Below, one piece after another: positions 7,802 to 15,028 of a stretch of 17,537 nt of DNA (within the stretch, counting starts at the first letter, position 1; the number at the start of each line of letters is the position of its first letter). The position numbers and the translations under genes were made by a program. The notes beneath the pieces are model-generated. The model did no database searches. It was not told the origin of the DNA and worked only from the letters and a program-made list of their open reading frames with translations. The stretch comes from Planctomycetota bacterium (GTDB lineage Bacteria > Planctomycetota > DG-23 > SLPQ01): the NCBI GenBank assembly GCA_021160625.1, contig JAGHCE010000070.1, positions 1 through 17,537 on the forward strand, written 5' to 3'.

Positions 7802-7819
7802 GACAAGGGCCCTCTTGTC
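7802..7819 (-). terminator. Possible terminator of the MFS-methyltransferase pair
   Basis: On the - strand GACAAG (7819-7814) pairs perfectly with CTTGTC (7807-7802) around a 6-nt loop. The stem begins inside the methyltransferase stop codon. Downstream on that strand the sequence is T-rich but interrupted (TTTTCTTCGATTTTC) and starts about 11 nt after the stem, so termination is plausible rather than certain. Confidence 0.35.
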
Positions 7820-8357
7820 ACCTGGGGCGCAGGCCCTTTGCCAAAAGGACATTGCCCTTTTCAATAAGACCTGCGTGTATGTCCTGAAAACCGCTTTTTT
7901 TCAGTAGTCTTCGGACCTGAGAGGTGGAAAAATATTTTTCTTTCCAGAGATCTTCGGCAAGTGAACCTTTTGCCCAGTCTACAACCAAGACTATGCCCCC
8001 TGGCTGCAGAATGCGATAGGCCTCATCCAAAACCGCTTGAGGCCGATTCATTTCGTGCAAGGCCAGCATTGTCACGGCTGCGTCAATACTTTCGGCCGGA
8101 ATGAAGTCGAGATTGGCGGCATCTTTACACACGCATTTTACGCTGCCGGCGCCGTGCAAGTCGAGCGTTCTCGGGAAGCCTGCGGAGAATCTGTCCACGC
8201 CCGTGACGTGCTGTCCGTAATTCCGGGCCAGAAATCTTGCTAAGTCGCATTCCCCGCAGCCCAGGTCCACAATGTGTTTGACCAAATGTAATTGGCTGCC
8301 GACCTCGCCGAGGAGACGCGGCTTGATCCCGGCGTAAAATTCCTCGGCCTGATCCAT
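7818..8357 (-). CDS. Class I SAM-dependent methyltransferase
   Basis: A 179-residue protein. The start is set by AGGAGC (8367-8362) 4 nt before the ATG. The Rossmann-type SAM site is clear: motif I V30-D-L-G-C-G-E-C at 30-37, the acidic end of strand 2 at D55 (VTGVDR), an acidic D79-A-A following C77-K for the adenine pocket, and the later LALHEM and LQPGG...LVVDW motifs of methyltransferase-11-type proteins. At 179 residues it is compact and lacks an obvious substrate-specific domain; the acceptor is unknown. It begins 21 nt after the MFS stop and is probably co-transcribed with that transporter. A pairing of a small-molecule methyltransferase with an efflux-type MFS would fit modification and export, but that is speculation. 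A ubiE-like role is another possibility, not supported by specific residues. Confidence 0.88.
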   Translation of the reverse strand: MDQAEEFYAGIKPRLLGEVGSQLHLVKHIVDLGCGECDLARFLARNYGQHVTGVDRFSAGFPRTLDLHGAGSVKCVCKDAANLDFIPAESIDAAVTMLALHEMNRPQAVLDEAYRILQPGGIVLVVDWAKGSLAEDLWKEKYFSTSQVRRLLKKSGFQDIHAGLIEKGNVLLAKGLRPR

Positions 8358-8378
8358 ACTTGCTCCTGAGTCGTTATT

Positions 8379-9647
8379 TTAGGTTGATGCCTGCACGATC
8401 CCGCATTCCGGCTTACCGCTGCGCGGCTCGCAAAGGCCCAGCGAGAGCACCAGCGCAAGCAACACCAGTATGAATGCAACGAGAAATAAAATATTGTAGC
8501 CGGCGGCGTCTACCAACGCACCGCCTGCCAACGGCATAAAGTAAACGGGGAAAAGCAGCGTGCCCTGGATGGCCACAAGGAGTGGAAGCACTTCAGTCGA
8601 TCCCAATTCCAGAATGTACCCGTTGAAGCCTACCTGCATCCCGGTTGCGCCGGCGCCGATGACAAACAATAGTGCAACGAAGACCGCCGGAGTTTTCACG
8701 AACCCTATCGGCAACAGCCCCGCACATACACCGACCAGCCCCACGACTATCAGTATTTTCGTGCCGATCTTGTTGCCGACAGGCATCCACAGGAAAGTGC
8801 TCAGGATTGTCCCCATTTTCTGAGCAATGATGAAGACCCCGATCCATTTCAGCGGAAAATGAAGGTTTTCCTTGCCGTACAACGTAAGGAACGGCATTGC
8901 CAGGACAAGCCCTCCCGCGAATATTCGTATGGCAATGAGCCGCTTGAGCACGGGATAGGCAGAGAGCGCCTCGCGCAGTTCGGCGAAGACGGGGCCGCTT
9001 TTTGTCGGCGTCTTACCTGGTGGTGATGGGGCAGGTTTGAGCAGTGACATAGCCACATAAGCCATAATCAATGTTACAAAACACAGGAAGAACAAGATAC
9101 CGTAATTCCTGGGCCATTCGAGCGATGTTGAGCCCAGTACCCGTTTGACCACGTATCCCGAAAGCATCGCCAGAACACCGCCCCAAAAAAGCCGCCAGCC
9201 AAAAAAACTGCTGCGTTTCTCCGGGGGGATTGTCTCGCCTATGATCTGATTGAGAGGCAGCCCGGCAACCCCTCCGCCCATCGAATAGATAGTCAGTAGA
9301 ATTATGAAAACCGCGAGCAGGACGGGCCCGCTACCGGTTATCGTCACAGTCAAAAGGGCGAGCAGCCCCCATACGCCGCACCTTGTCCAGATTCCCGCAA
9401 GCATCAGGGGTTTCCCCAGGTCGTGCCTGCGACGCATAAGCCGCGATACGGGAATCTGCGGCACAATAGAGGCTGCCTGGATGAGGCTTATCGAGAGTCC
9501 GATGAGTACCTTCGAAGCCGTGAACTGCGCCAGAAATACCGGTAGCAGCGCAAACGGTTCGGCAAAGGCGCTTGCCATCTGGAACAGCGCCCCGTGCAGC
9601 ACGCCGGCTATCATGTTGTGACGAAAATATCTTGGTTTTTCGGTCAT
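8379..9647 (-). CDS. Major facilitator superfamily transporter
   Basis: A 422-residue inner-membrane protein, normal MFS length. The ATG at 9647 is preceded by GGCG 8 nt upstream. A GTG at 9674 would add nine residues (M-Q-A-R-T-G-E-K-Y) that look like leader sequence rather than domain, so the ATG is preferred. About twelve hydrophobic helices are visible in two halves, split by a charged loop with prolines (KPAPSPPGKTPTKSGP, ~200-215). The loop after helix 2 (SRLMRRRHDLGK) is a degenerate motif A, and a related loop (MPVGNKIGTK) appears at the symmetric place in the second half. A long G-rich helix (GGGVAGLP) and RSSFFGWR resemble MFS groups found with unknown substrates in environmental bacteria. 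It is the first gene of a two-gene - strand unit; 9648-9760 upstream has no clear promoter by eye. Confidence 0.88.
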   Translation of the reverse strand: MTEKPRYFRHNMIAGVLHGALFQMASAFAEPFALLPVFLAQFTASKVLIGLSISLIQAASIVPQIPVSRLMRRRHDLGKPLMLAGIWTRCGVWGLLALLTVTITGSGPVLLAVFIILLTIYSMGGGVAGLPLNQIIGETIPPEKRSSFFGWRLFWGGVLAMLSGYVVKRVLGSTSLEWPRNYGILFFLCFVTLIMAYVAMSLLKPAPSPPGKTPTKSGPVFAELREALSAYPVLKRLIAIRIFAGGLVLAMPFLTLYGKENLHFPLKWIGVFIIAQKMGTILSTFLWMPVGNKIGTKILIVVGLVGVCAGLLPIGFVKTPAVFVALLFVIGAGATGMQVGFNGYILELGSTEVLPLLVAIQGTLLFPVYFMPLAGGALVDAAGYNILFLVAFILVLLALVLSLGLCEPRSGKPECGIVQAST

Positions 9648-9760
9648 ATATTTTTCGCCTGTGCGGGCTTGCACGCCTTGCTGCAGTGCCTGCGATCCTG
9701 CTTACCGCTTGCGGCCTGAAAGCGATTATCCGGTTAAGCGCTGATGGTCATTATCATCAC

Positions 9761-11284
9761 CTATTTAATCATTGCCGCTGCCGTTGCCGAGGCGCCGCTC
9801 AAAAGGTCGGTTGCCTTGAGGGTCCACGTGCCCGACGGGTCGTTTACGGCCGACGGCAGGACAACCTTTCCGGCCCCGGCCTCGATGACGATTGTTTTAG
9901 CGTAGGCGGCAACGAATGAGCCGTCGGGGGCGAAGAAATGACAGCGGATAACCCGTTTGCCGAGCGCCTTTGAAGTTATGGTGAACACGGGGTGCTCGCC
10001 GAGCGCGGCCTGGGAGGGACCCGTGATTTCGATGGAGTTCTCCACAGGGCTAAGGGCCAGGACCAGCGTGCCGCCTACGACTATCGACTGCCTCACGACC
10101 TCCGTGTAGCCGAGGTCCTCACCGGTACGGACATTCGTGACGTGGGAGGCCTTCGGCAGGCGGATGGTTATCTCCTGCCTGGCGATCTTGCCGGCCTTCG
10201 AGTCGTCGTAGACGGTGACACCGTCGCGCCCCTCGATCTGCTTTATGGCGACGTTTGCCTTCACAACAGCCAGAACCCTGCAGCCGCCTATCCGGTAACG
10301 TGCGATGATGGCGTCCTCAAGCGGCTTGCCGTCGGCGGCGAGGACCTCCACCACCGGAGTCACCTTGAGGTGCCGCAGTATCGCGCCGGCGAGTCTCCTG
10401 TAGGCCCCCCGGCGGGTCCTGTCGCCGCGGGAGCCGGAGTACCTGTCGTAGAGGACGTTCAAGTAGACGGCCCAGCCCCTGCCCGCGCGCCGTACGAGGG
10501 CTGCGGGGTTCCCGGCGATGGTGACGAGCGCCGTGGCGTCCGAAACCTCAAGGGCCTTCTCGGCCGCCTCGAGGCCGGAGAGGTTCTCGCCGTCGAGGCC
10601 CCACTTCCCGCCTTCGGCGCTGACGACAACCTCGCCGGTAACGCCGGGGAAGCTGCGCTTGGACGCCGCCGCAGGCCTGATTCCAAAAAAGTCGCCGAGG
10701 AGTCCCTCGTCCCGCCAGGAGCAGTGCTCGTTCATAAGGCCTGCGGCCGCGTCGGCTATGACTATGCCGCCGGCGGCGGCGAAGGCCTTTATCGCCTTGA
10801 CCTCCTCCGGCGAGAGAGCCATTGAGAACGGCATCACGAAGACGCGGTAGTTCCCGGAGGAAAGACTCCCCTTTGCCAACTGGTCGTACGAGACGAAGTC
10901 GAACTGAAGGCTCAAGTCCTTCATCGTGCGCACCCAGCCGTCGCGGTCGGCGGAGAAGTTGCGTTTTACGTCTTCCGGTTTGCGTCCGTGCTCGCGCTCG
11001 TTTGACGTGATGCTGGCGGCATGCACCGAGGCGATCGAGTAGTGCAGGGCAATGCCGTCTGAGAGGCGTTTGGACTCCATAAGGAGCTTCGCAACGCCTT
11101 CGAACTTGAGGGCCTTGAAGGTCTCGCCCATATCGCGGGCCGAGGCCGAGTACGTGAAGTCGGGGTTGAGATAGGACGGCATCCAGAAGATGTTCGGGTA
11201 AAGAACGCCGTTGACGGCGGCGGCCCATATTTCGTGCTGGACAGCGATGCCTCGGCGGCCGTAGCCGGTCCAGAAGCCTATCAT
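9761..11284 (-). CDS. C-terminal part of frameshifted GH42-like protein
   Basis: This reading frame holds the C-terminal part of the large protein that begins at 13719. The first ATG in this frame is at 11284 (507 residues to TAG at 9761-9763), but sensible sequence in the same frame extends upstream to about 11446: it includes GDPDAHIAVSGTQ, then YNGCDWYRLDSIIDDF, then GNQWDIHRSF. That is why I read it as the continuation of the gene rather than as a separate one. Visible parts, numbered from the ATG: the end of a TIM-barrel-like region (~1-90, with HEIWAAAVNGVLYPNIFW), a GH42 trimerization-like flavodoxin/GATase fold (~105-260, with YRVFVMPFSMALS and GGIVIADAAAG), then beta-sandwich C-terminal modules to the end. 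It has no own signal peptide, so if made alone it would stay in the cytoplasm. Confidence 0.72.
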   Translation of the reverse strand: MIGFWTGYGRRGIAVQHEIWAAAVNGVLYPNIFWMPSYLNPDFTYSASARDMGETFKALKFEGVAKLLMESKRLSDGIALHYSIASVHAASITSNEREHGRKPEDVKRNFSADRDGWVRTMKDLSLQFDFVSYDQLAKGSLSSGNYRVFVMPFSMALSPEEVKAIKAFAAAGGIVIADAAAGLMNEHCSWRDEGLLGDFFGIRPAAASKRSFPGVTGEVVVSAEGGKWGLDGENLSGLEAAEKALEVSDATALVTIAGNPAALVRRAGRGWAVYLNVLYDRYSGSRGDRTRRGAYRRLAGAILRHLKVTPVVEVLAADGKPLEDAIIARYRIGGCRVLAVVKANVAIKQIEGRDGVTVYDDSKAGKIARQEITIRLPKASHVTNVRTGEDLGYTEVVRQSIVVGGTLVLALSPVENSIEITGPSQAALGEHPVFTITSKALGKRVIRCHFFAPDGSFVAAYAKTIVIEAGAGKVVLPSAVNDPSGTWTLKATDLLSGASATAAAMIK

Positions 11285-13719
11285 CGAGCCGGGCTTGGCG
11301 AACGAGCGGTGAATGTCCCACTGGTTGCCGCCGCTGTAAGAGAGAAAGTCATCGATGATCGAGTCGAGCCGGTACCAGTCGCAGCCGTTGTAGGCCTTCG
11401 TGACCTGGGTACCGGAGACCGCGATGTGGGCGTCGGGGTCGCCCTCGCGACCGCGTCGCGGACCAGGCTGTAGGCGTCGGCGAAGGTAATCTCCATAAAG
11501 GTTCGGTGGTCGGCCCAGGGGGCGAAGTCGCCCGTCTCAAGCGCCTCTTTTGCCGTGTACGGCACGACCGCGGCCCAGTCCTTGTAGTCGGTCTTCCATT
11601 CCTTGTTTAGTGCGTTGAGTGAACCGTACTCGCCGGCGAGCCACTTGCGGAAAGCCGCCAGCGTGTGCGGGCCCCAGCAAAAATCGACGTTGTCCGTATA
11701 AGACGTAAGCGACCCCTCGTCGCCCACGAAGTAGTAGTCGAAGTTGTACTTTGCCTTCTTCCCCGCGGTCTCGCGCACCGTGTCGGCAAGGGATTTCATA
11801 AAGGCCGGATCGTTGAGGCACGGCGTGCGCACGAGGAACTTCTTGTCGCCGGTGCGCTTGTAGAGCTCCTTTTTCACGTTGTACTTGAGCGAGGTGAAGT
11901 CGCCCGTCTTTTCGTACTCGGCGATTGCCTTCTCGATCCCCTCCTTGTCAAAGGGGCCCCTGTGGTACCAGTACACCCCGAAGGTGTCCTGCGGGATGGC
12001 CAGCCCCGTGTTGACCGCGCCGCCCCAGACAAAGCCCGGCTCGGCCCCGGCGGCGTGAACGAGCTGCCCGCGGATATTCGTGAAGAAGTGCCTCCCGCCG
12101 GCAAACGAGACGAGTGCCTTGAACTCCCCGGGCCGGCGTTCGTTCTGGACTACCAGCACCGGCTTCGCGCGAAGCTCGTCGACGACTCCACTGCTTGCGT
12201 TGACTAACTCGGCGGTCACGAGGGCATAGTCGCCGACATAATCGGCCAGCGGGCAGGAAAACGTTACCTCGGATGCGGCGGGCTTGGCCGTCGAGGCGAC
12301 GATACGGTCGAACTCGTCCGCGACCTCAAGGCGCACCGAAAGCCCCGCGAGGTCCCCCGCCGCCTCTATCGTGGCGCCGAGCGTTCCGCCGTGCCTGTAA
12401 ACGTCCGCAGATGTCCGAAGCGCCGTCAGCGTGGCCTCCTTCTTCATCTCGAAGACCGCCGTGCCCCAGTCGAACGTGGCGCCGGTCTCGGCATCGCTCA
12501 CGATGACGTCGAAGATGATCCGCCCACCCGGCCAGCCGGCCTCCGGCCGCAGCGGATCGCCGGCAATCTCGACGGCGTTTTCTCCGAGGACGAGGTCCTT
12601 TTGCACCGTACACGACCCGAGCGCCGATCCGAATTCGCTTTTGCCGTTTATCGCTATCTTGACCTTGGCGGGGCCGACGGCGCCCAGGACGATCTCCAGC
12701 TTCGGCGACTCGCCGCGCGGGGCCTTGACGGCGGTCATTCTCACCGGGACGTCGCGGCCGGAGGCCCACAGGACGCACCTGGCCAAAAGCGAGTAGTAGT
12801 ACTCCCAGTAGTTCCAGTATATCCGCGTCTCCACCGGGTCGACCGCCTCGGGGATGAAGCCCTGGTTCTTGTAGGCAAGCGCCACCACGCGGCCTGAGCC
12901 GTAGTTCCTGACGGCGATTACGGGATAGTCGCCGGATTTGACGATGACGTCGCCGTTAGCCTTGTACTTGTAGAATGAACCGCCGACTTTGCCCTCCGGC
13001 AGGAGGTCCATCGGGAGGGTCGCGGTGATGAAGTGGCGCTTGACGACCTTCCACTTTCCGTGAGCGACGGCGGCGGGGTTCACTTCGGGGTAGCCGCCCT
13101 CATTGATGGAGTCGTCAAGGCAGCCCACCAGCGGCGAGATGTCCCAGATGCGGATGTCGCCGTCGGGCTCGTCGCCGGTGAATGGGTGGCCCTTGACGTC
13201 GCCGACAAACGGGTGGATGAGCACCAGCCCGGCGCCGTCCTGCACGCGGCGCAGGATGGCGTCGCGGGTCTTGCGGGTCATACGCGACCAGCCGTTTAGA
13301 CCCGGTATGACCATAACCTCAAAGTCCGTCGGGCCCGTTATGTCTTTTTCGACGTAGCCGTACACGGTCTGGAAGTCGTCCCTGTCACCCCGGTACCGGT
13401 GGCCGTAGTAGTCGCCGATGCCCCAGCAGCTGGTATCCCATTCGCGGTCGATCGAGACCGTCGTGGGCTTGAGATCGAGCCGCTGCATAAGCTCCACCAT
13501 ATCCCGGCCGTACTGGATTGACGGTATGAAAAAACCTCTTATCGGCCCGCCGGGCAGCTGCGTCGCCCATTCGACGTGAGGGGTCTTGACCCTGGTGGAG
13601 TACGTGATGTCGTTCTTGTGGAAATCGCTGCCGCCGACACCTTCTTCCCGCCCCGGTGCCGGGCGGCCTGCAAAGACGGATATCGCCAGGACTGCAAGAA
13701 CAGTTTTCACGAGCCGCAT
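11281..13719 (-). CDS. Secreted GH42-like multidomain protein, N-terminal part (frameshifted)
   Basis: It starts at the ATG at 13719, chosen for its strong AAGGAGG five bases upstream and the signal peptide that follows (MRLVKTVLAVLAISVFAG, likely cleaved near AGRPAPG). Upstream in-frame codons are non-coding. Residues ~55-370 are a glutamine-amidotransferase-like fold (VMVIPGLNG at 135, GLVLIHPFVGD, YGSGRVVALAY); ~380-540 look like beta-sandwich modules; from ~560 a GH42-like TIM barrel begins. Hallmarks of GH42 are FRKWL...YGSLNALNKEW (~686) and DHRTF (~737). E668 in VGDEGSL is the best candidate for the catalytic acid. After about residue 758 the frame becomes an Arg/Ser/Thr/Pro-rich shadow ending at 11281, whereas the neighbouring frame carries on as good protein. 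The intact product would be ~1,319 residues and exported, probably acting on a galactoside or other glycoside; substrate unknown. Confidence 0.8.
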   Translation of the reverse strand: MRLVKTVLAVLAISVFAGRPAPGREEGVGGSDFHKNDITYSTRVKTPHVEWATQLPGGPIRGFFIPSIQYGRDMVELMQRLDLKPTTVSIDREWDTSCWGIGDYYGHRYRGDRDDFQTVYGYVEKDITGPTDFEVMVIPGLNGWSRMTRKTRDAILRRVQDGAGLVLIHPFVGDVKGHPFTGDEPDGDIRIWDISPLVGCLDDSINEGGYPEVNPAAVAHGKWKVVKRHFITATLPMDLLPEGKVGGSFYKYKANGDVIVKSGDYPVIAVRNYGSGRVVALAYKNQGFIPEAVDPVETRIYWNYWEYYYSLLARCVLWASGRDVPVRMTAVKAPRGESPKLEIVLGAVGPAKVKIAINGKSEFGSALGSCTVQKDLVLGENAVEIAGDPLRPEAGWPGGRIIFDVIVSDAETGATFDWGTAVFEMKKEATLTALRTSADVYRHGGTLGATIEAAGDLAGLSVRLEVADEFDRIVASTAKPAASEVTFSCPLADYVGDYALVTAELVNASSGVVDELRAKPVLVVQNERRPGEFKALVSFAGGRHFFTNIRGQLVHAAGAEPGFVWGGAVNTGLAIPQDTFGVYWYHRGPFDKEGIEKAIAEYEKTGDFTSLKYNVKKELYKRTGDKKFLVRTPCLNDPAFMKSLADTVRETAGKKAKYNFDYYFVGDEGSLTSYTDNVDFCWGPHTLAAFRKWLAGEYGSLNALNKEWKTDYKDWAAVVPYTAKEALETGDFAPWADHRTFMEITFADAYSLVRDAVARATPTPTSRSPVPRSRRPTTAATGTGSTRSSMTFSLTAAATSGTFTARSPSPAR
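11440..11460 (-). other. Frameshift junction in the GH42-like gene
   Basis: Upstream codons read R-D-A-V-A in frame 1 down to 11446; the next sensible codons read E-G-D-P-D-A-H in the frame that uses base 11446 again. One base is therefore missing relative to an intact gene, inside GCGAGGGCG on the - strand. No slippery heptamer of the X-XXY-YYZ type and no pseudoknot is evident. A true mutation or a sequencing/assembly deletion fits better than programmed shifting. Confidence 0.75.
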
Positions 13720-13724
13720 AATCG

Positions 13725-13731
13725 CCTCCTT
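13725..13731 (-). promoter_or_regulatory. Strong Shine-Dalgarno for the GH42-like gene
   Basis: AAGGAGG lies five bases before the ATG at 13719. It is the best-matching ribosome-binding site in the window and fixes this start, excluding longer upstream versions of the reading frame. Confidence 0.85.
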
Positions 13732-13765
13732 GACTTGAGAGGGCCGTAAGCAGCCTCCCCGTGTA

Positions 13766-13794
13766 ATCATATCGCTCCCGCACCGCCAGCGCAA
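13766..13794 (-). promoter_or_regulatory. Sigma70-type promoter for the GH42-like gene
   Basis: On the - strand TTGCGC (13794-13789), a 17-nt spacer and TATGAT (13771-13766) lie ahead of the ATG at 13719, giving a leader of about 40 nt. The -10 matches five of six consensus bases and the -35 three of six. It lies between the gene and the distant repeat copy D. Confidence 0.5.
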
Positions 13795-13822
13795 CAGCAA
13801 CACCCGCCGAGGCCGTAGCGCC

Positions 13823-13893
13823 GATGTGGCACTGGCGGACTTGTCCACCAGTGGAGGGCTTCGCTCCCTTTCTGCTGTGGGGGCCACGGGCGA
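13823..13893 (+). repeat. Dispersed palindromic repeat, copy D (distant)
   Basis: The first 60 nt match copy C (5791-5850) with six transitions and no gaps by eye. It contains CACTGGCGGAC / GTCCACCAGTG (an 11-position inverted repeat with one mismatch that becomes G.U on the - strand) and GGAGGGCTTCG-CTCCC. After GGGGGCCACGGGC it diverges from copies A-C into GAAGCCC, so the GTT-loop module is missing or degraded. It lies in the divergent promoter region between the GH42-like and heptosyltransferase genes. Confidence 0.8.
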
Positions 13894-13917
13894 AGCCCTC
13901 CGAAGCCCTGCTTTTGC

Positions 13918-13946
13918 TTGACGGATAAAACCTCCTCAATTACGAT
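13918..13946 (+). promoter_or_regulatory. Sigma70-type promoter for the heptosyltransferase-msbA unit
   Basis: TTGACG (13918-13923), an exact 17-nt spacer and TACGAT (13941-13946). The -35 matches five of six consensus bases, the -10 four of six. It is 42 nt before the GTG at 13988, and no better start site lies between. It is the most convincing promoter in the window. Confidence 0.6.
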
Positions 13947-13987
13947 AGCGGCAGGTAAATTCGCTCTATCTGCGCATTTTTGGGCTT

Positions 13988-15028
13988 GTGCGAGTGCCGG
14001 AAAACATACTGATCATAAAACCGAGCTCGTTGGGAGACGTGGTTCACGCTTTGCCGGTCCTGGCGAAACTCCGTGGGGCGTTCCCCGGTGCGACGATTTC
14101 CTGGCTGGTGGGAGCGCAGGCGGCGCCGCTGGTGGAGTCGAACCCTATGCTTGACAGGGTCTTCTATTTCCGGCGACGTGTTGGAGGGGCATTCGGGACG
14201 GTAGGTGCCAACCTGCGCTTGGCGCGCAGGCTTGCAGGGGAGAGTTTTGACTGCGTGGTGGACCTCCAGGGCCTGCTGCGGAGTGCGCTTTTTGCCTGGG
14301 CGACGAGGGCTCCGCAGCGGGTAGGCCTGGCCGACGCGAGGGAGGGTGCGCGCCTTTTCTATACGGAGACGGCCGAGGTCTCAGGCGGAATGCACGCAGT
14401 GGACAGGTACCTTCGGGTAGGAGCGCTGCTGGGCTTTATCGCCGACGAGCCGCGGTTCGTCCTGGAAGTGCCCGACGCGGCTAAGGAGTCGGCGGCGAGG
14501 GTGTTTACGAGAGGCGCCACGGCGCTTGAGAGGCCGTACATTGCGTTTTCCCCGGGAGCGAGGTGGCCATCGAAGTGTTGGCCGGCCGAGAGGTTCCTGG
14601 AGTCGGCCCGGTTATTTCTCGACAGGTTCGGCGGAACGGTATTTCTGGTCGGTACTGTGAACGAGGCCGGTGCCGCCTCGGAGACGATTGAACGGGGTCT
14701 TGGCGAAAGCGTCGTCAACCTCGTCGGCAGGACATCGCTTGCGGAACTGGTGGCGTTTATGGCAAAGGTTGACCTTTTGGTCACACCCGATACGGGGGTG
14801 ATGCACATAGCCGATGCCTTGGGGACAAGACTGGTGGCGGTGTTCGGGCCGACCGACCCGGTGCTTACGGGCCCGTACTTCCAGAGGGAGCACGTTGTGA
14901 GGGCGCCTGATGCCTGCGGGAAGGCGCCGTGCTTTGCGCGGACGTGCTCCCATATGTCCTGTATGAGGGCGGTTTCGGCCGAAGAGGTTTTTCGCCGTGG
15001 GGCGGCCATACTGGAGGAGAGGTTTTGA
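13988..15028 (+). CDS. Glycosyltransferase family 9, heptosyltransferase I-like
   Basis: A 346-residue protein of normal GT9 length. It would transfer an ADP-activated heptose (or related sugar) to the lipid A-Kdo inner core on the cytoplasmic face of the inner membrane. Motifs: K11-P-S-S-L-G-D17-V-V-H at the N-terminus, the form typical of WaaC-type enzymes; F-S-P-G-A-R-W-P-S-K in the middle; and the C-terminal donor-site segment with P267-D268-T-G-V-M-H followed by G-T...FGPTDP. A Cys cluster near the end (CGKAPC...CSHMSC) is common in non-enterobacterial GT9 proteins. The GTG start at 13988 has no good ribosome-binding site; a GTG two codons later is an alternative. Its TGA overlaps the next gene's TTG start. 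Exact sugar specificity cannot be told, so no symbol is given. Confidence 0.88.
   Translation: MRVPENILIIKPSSLGDVVHALPVLAKLRGAFPGATISWLVGAQAAPLVESNPMLDRVFYFRRRVGGAFGTVGANLRLARRLAGESFDCVVDLQGLLRSALFAWATRAPQRVGLADAREGARLFYTETAEVSGGMHAVDRYLRVGALLGFIADEPRFVLEVPDAAKESAARVFTRGATALERPYIAFSPGARWPSKCWPAERFLESARLFLDRFGGTVFLVGTVNEAGAASETIERGLGESVVNLVGRTSLAELVAFMAKVDLLVTPDTGVMHIADALGTRLVAVFGPTDPVLTGPYFQREHVVRAPDACGKAPCFARTCSHMSCMRAVSAEEVFRRGAAILEERF
15013..15020 (+). promoter_or_regulatory. Ribosome-binding site deciding the TTG start of the ABC exporter
   Basis: GGAGGAGA inside the end of the heptosyltransferase gene; the GGAGG part is 7 nt before TTG (15025-15027). In-frame sequence before this point translates to a segment with no ABC-exporter character, so the longer version is rejected. 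Confidence 0.7.

Noticed and set aside
11440..11460. Programmed -1 ribosomal frameshift in the GH42-like gene
   Set aside because: The shift direction fits, but there is no slippery heptamer, and GH42-like enzymes are not known to use frameshifting; a one-base deletion is simpler.
13720..13887. Extension of the GH42-like reading frame upstream to 13887
   Set aside because: The extra residues come from repeat copy D and promoter sequence; the strong AAGGAGG and signal peptide fix the start at 13719.
14929..15024. Longer N-terminus for the ABC exporter
   Set aside because: The segment lies inside the heptosyltransferase coding frame and shows no exporter-like sequence; the TTG at 15025 has a good ribosome-binding site.
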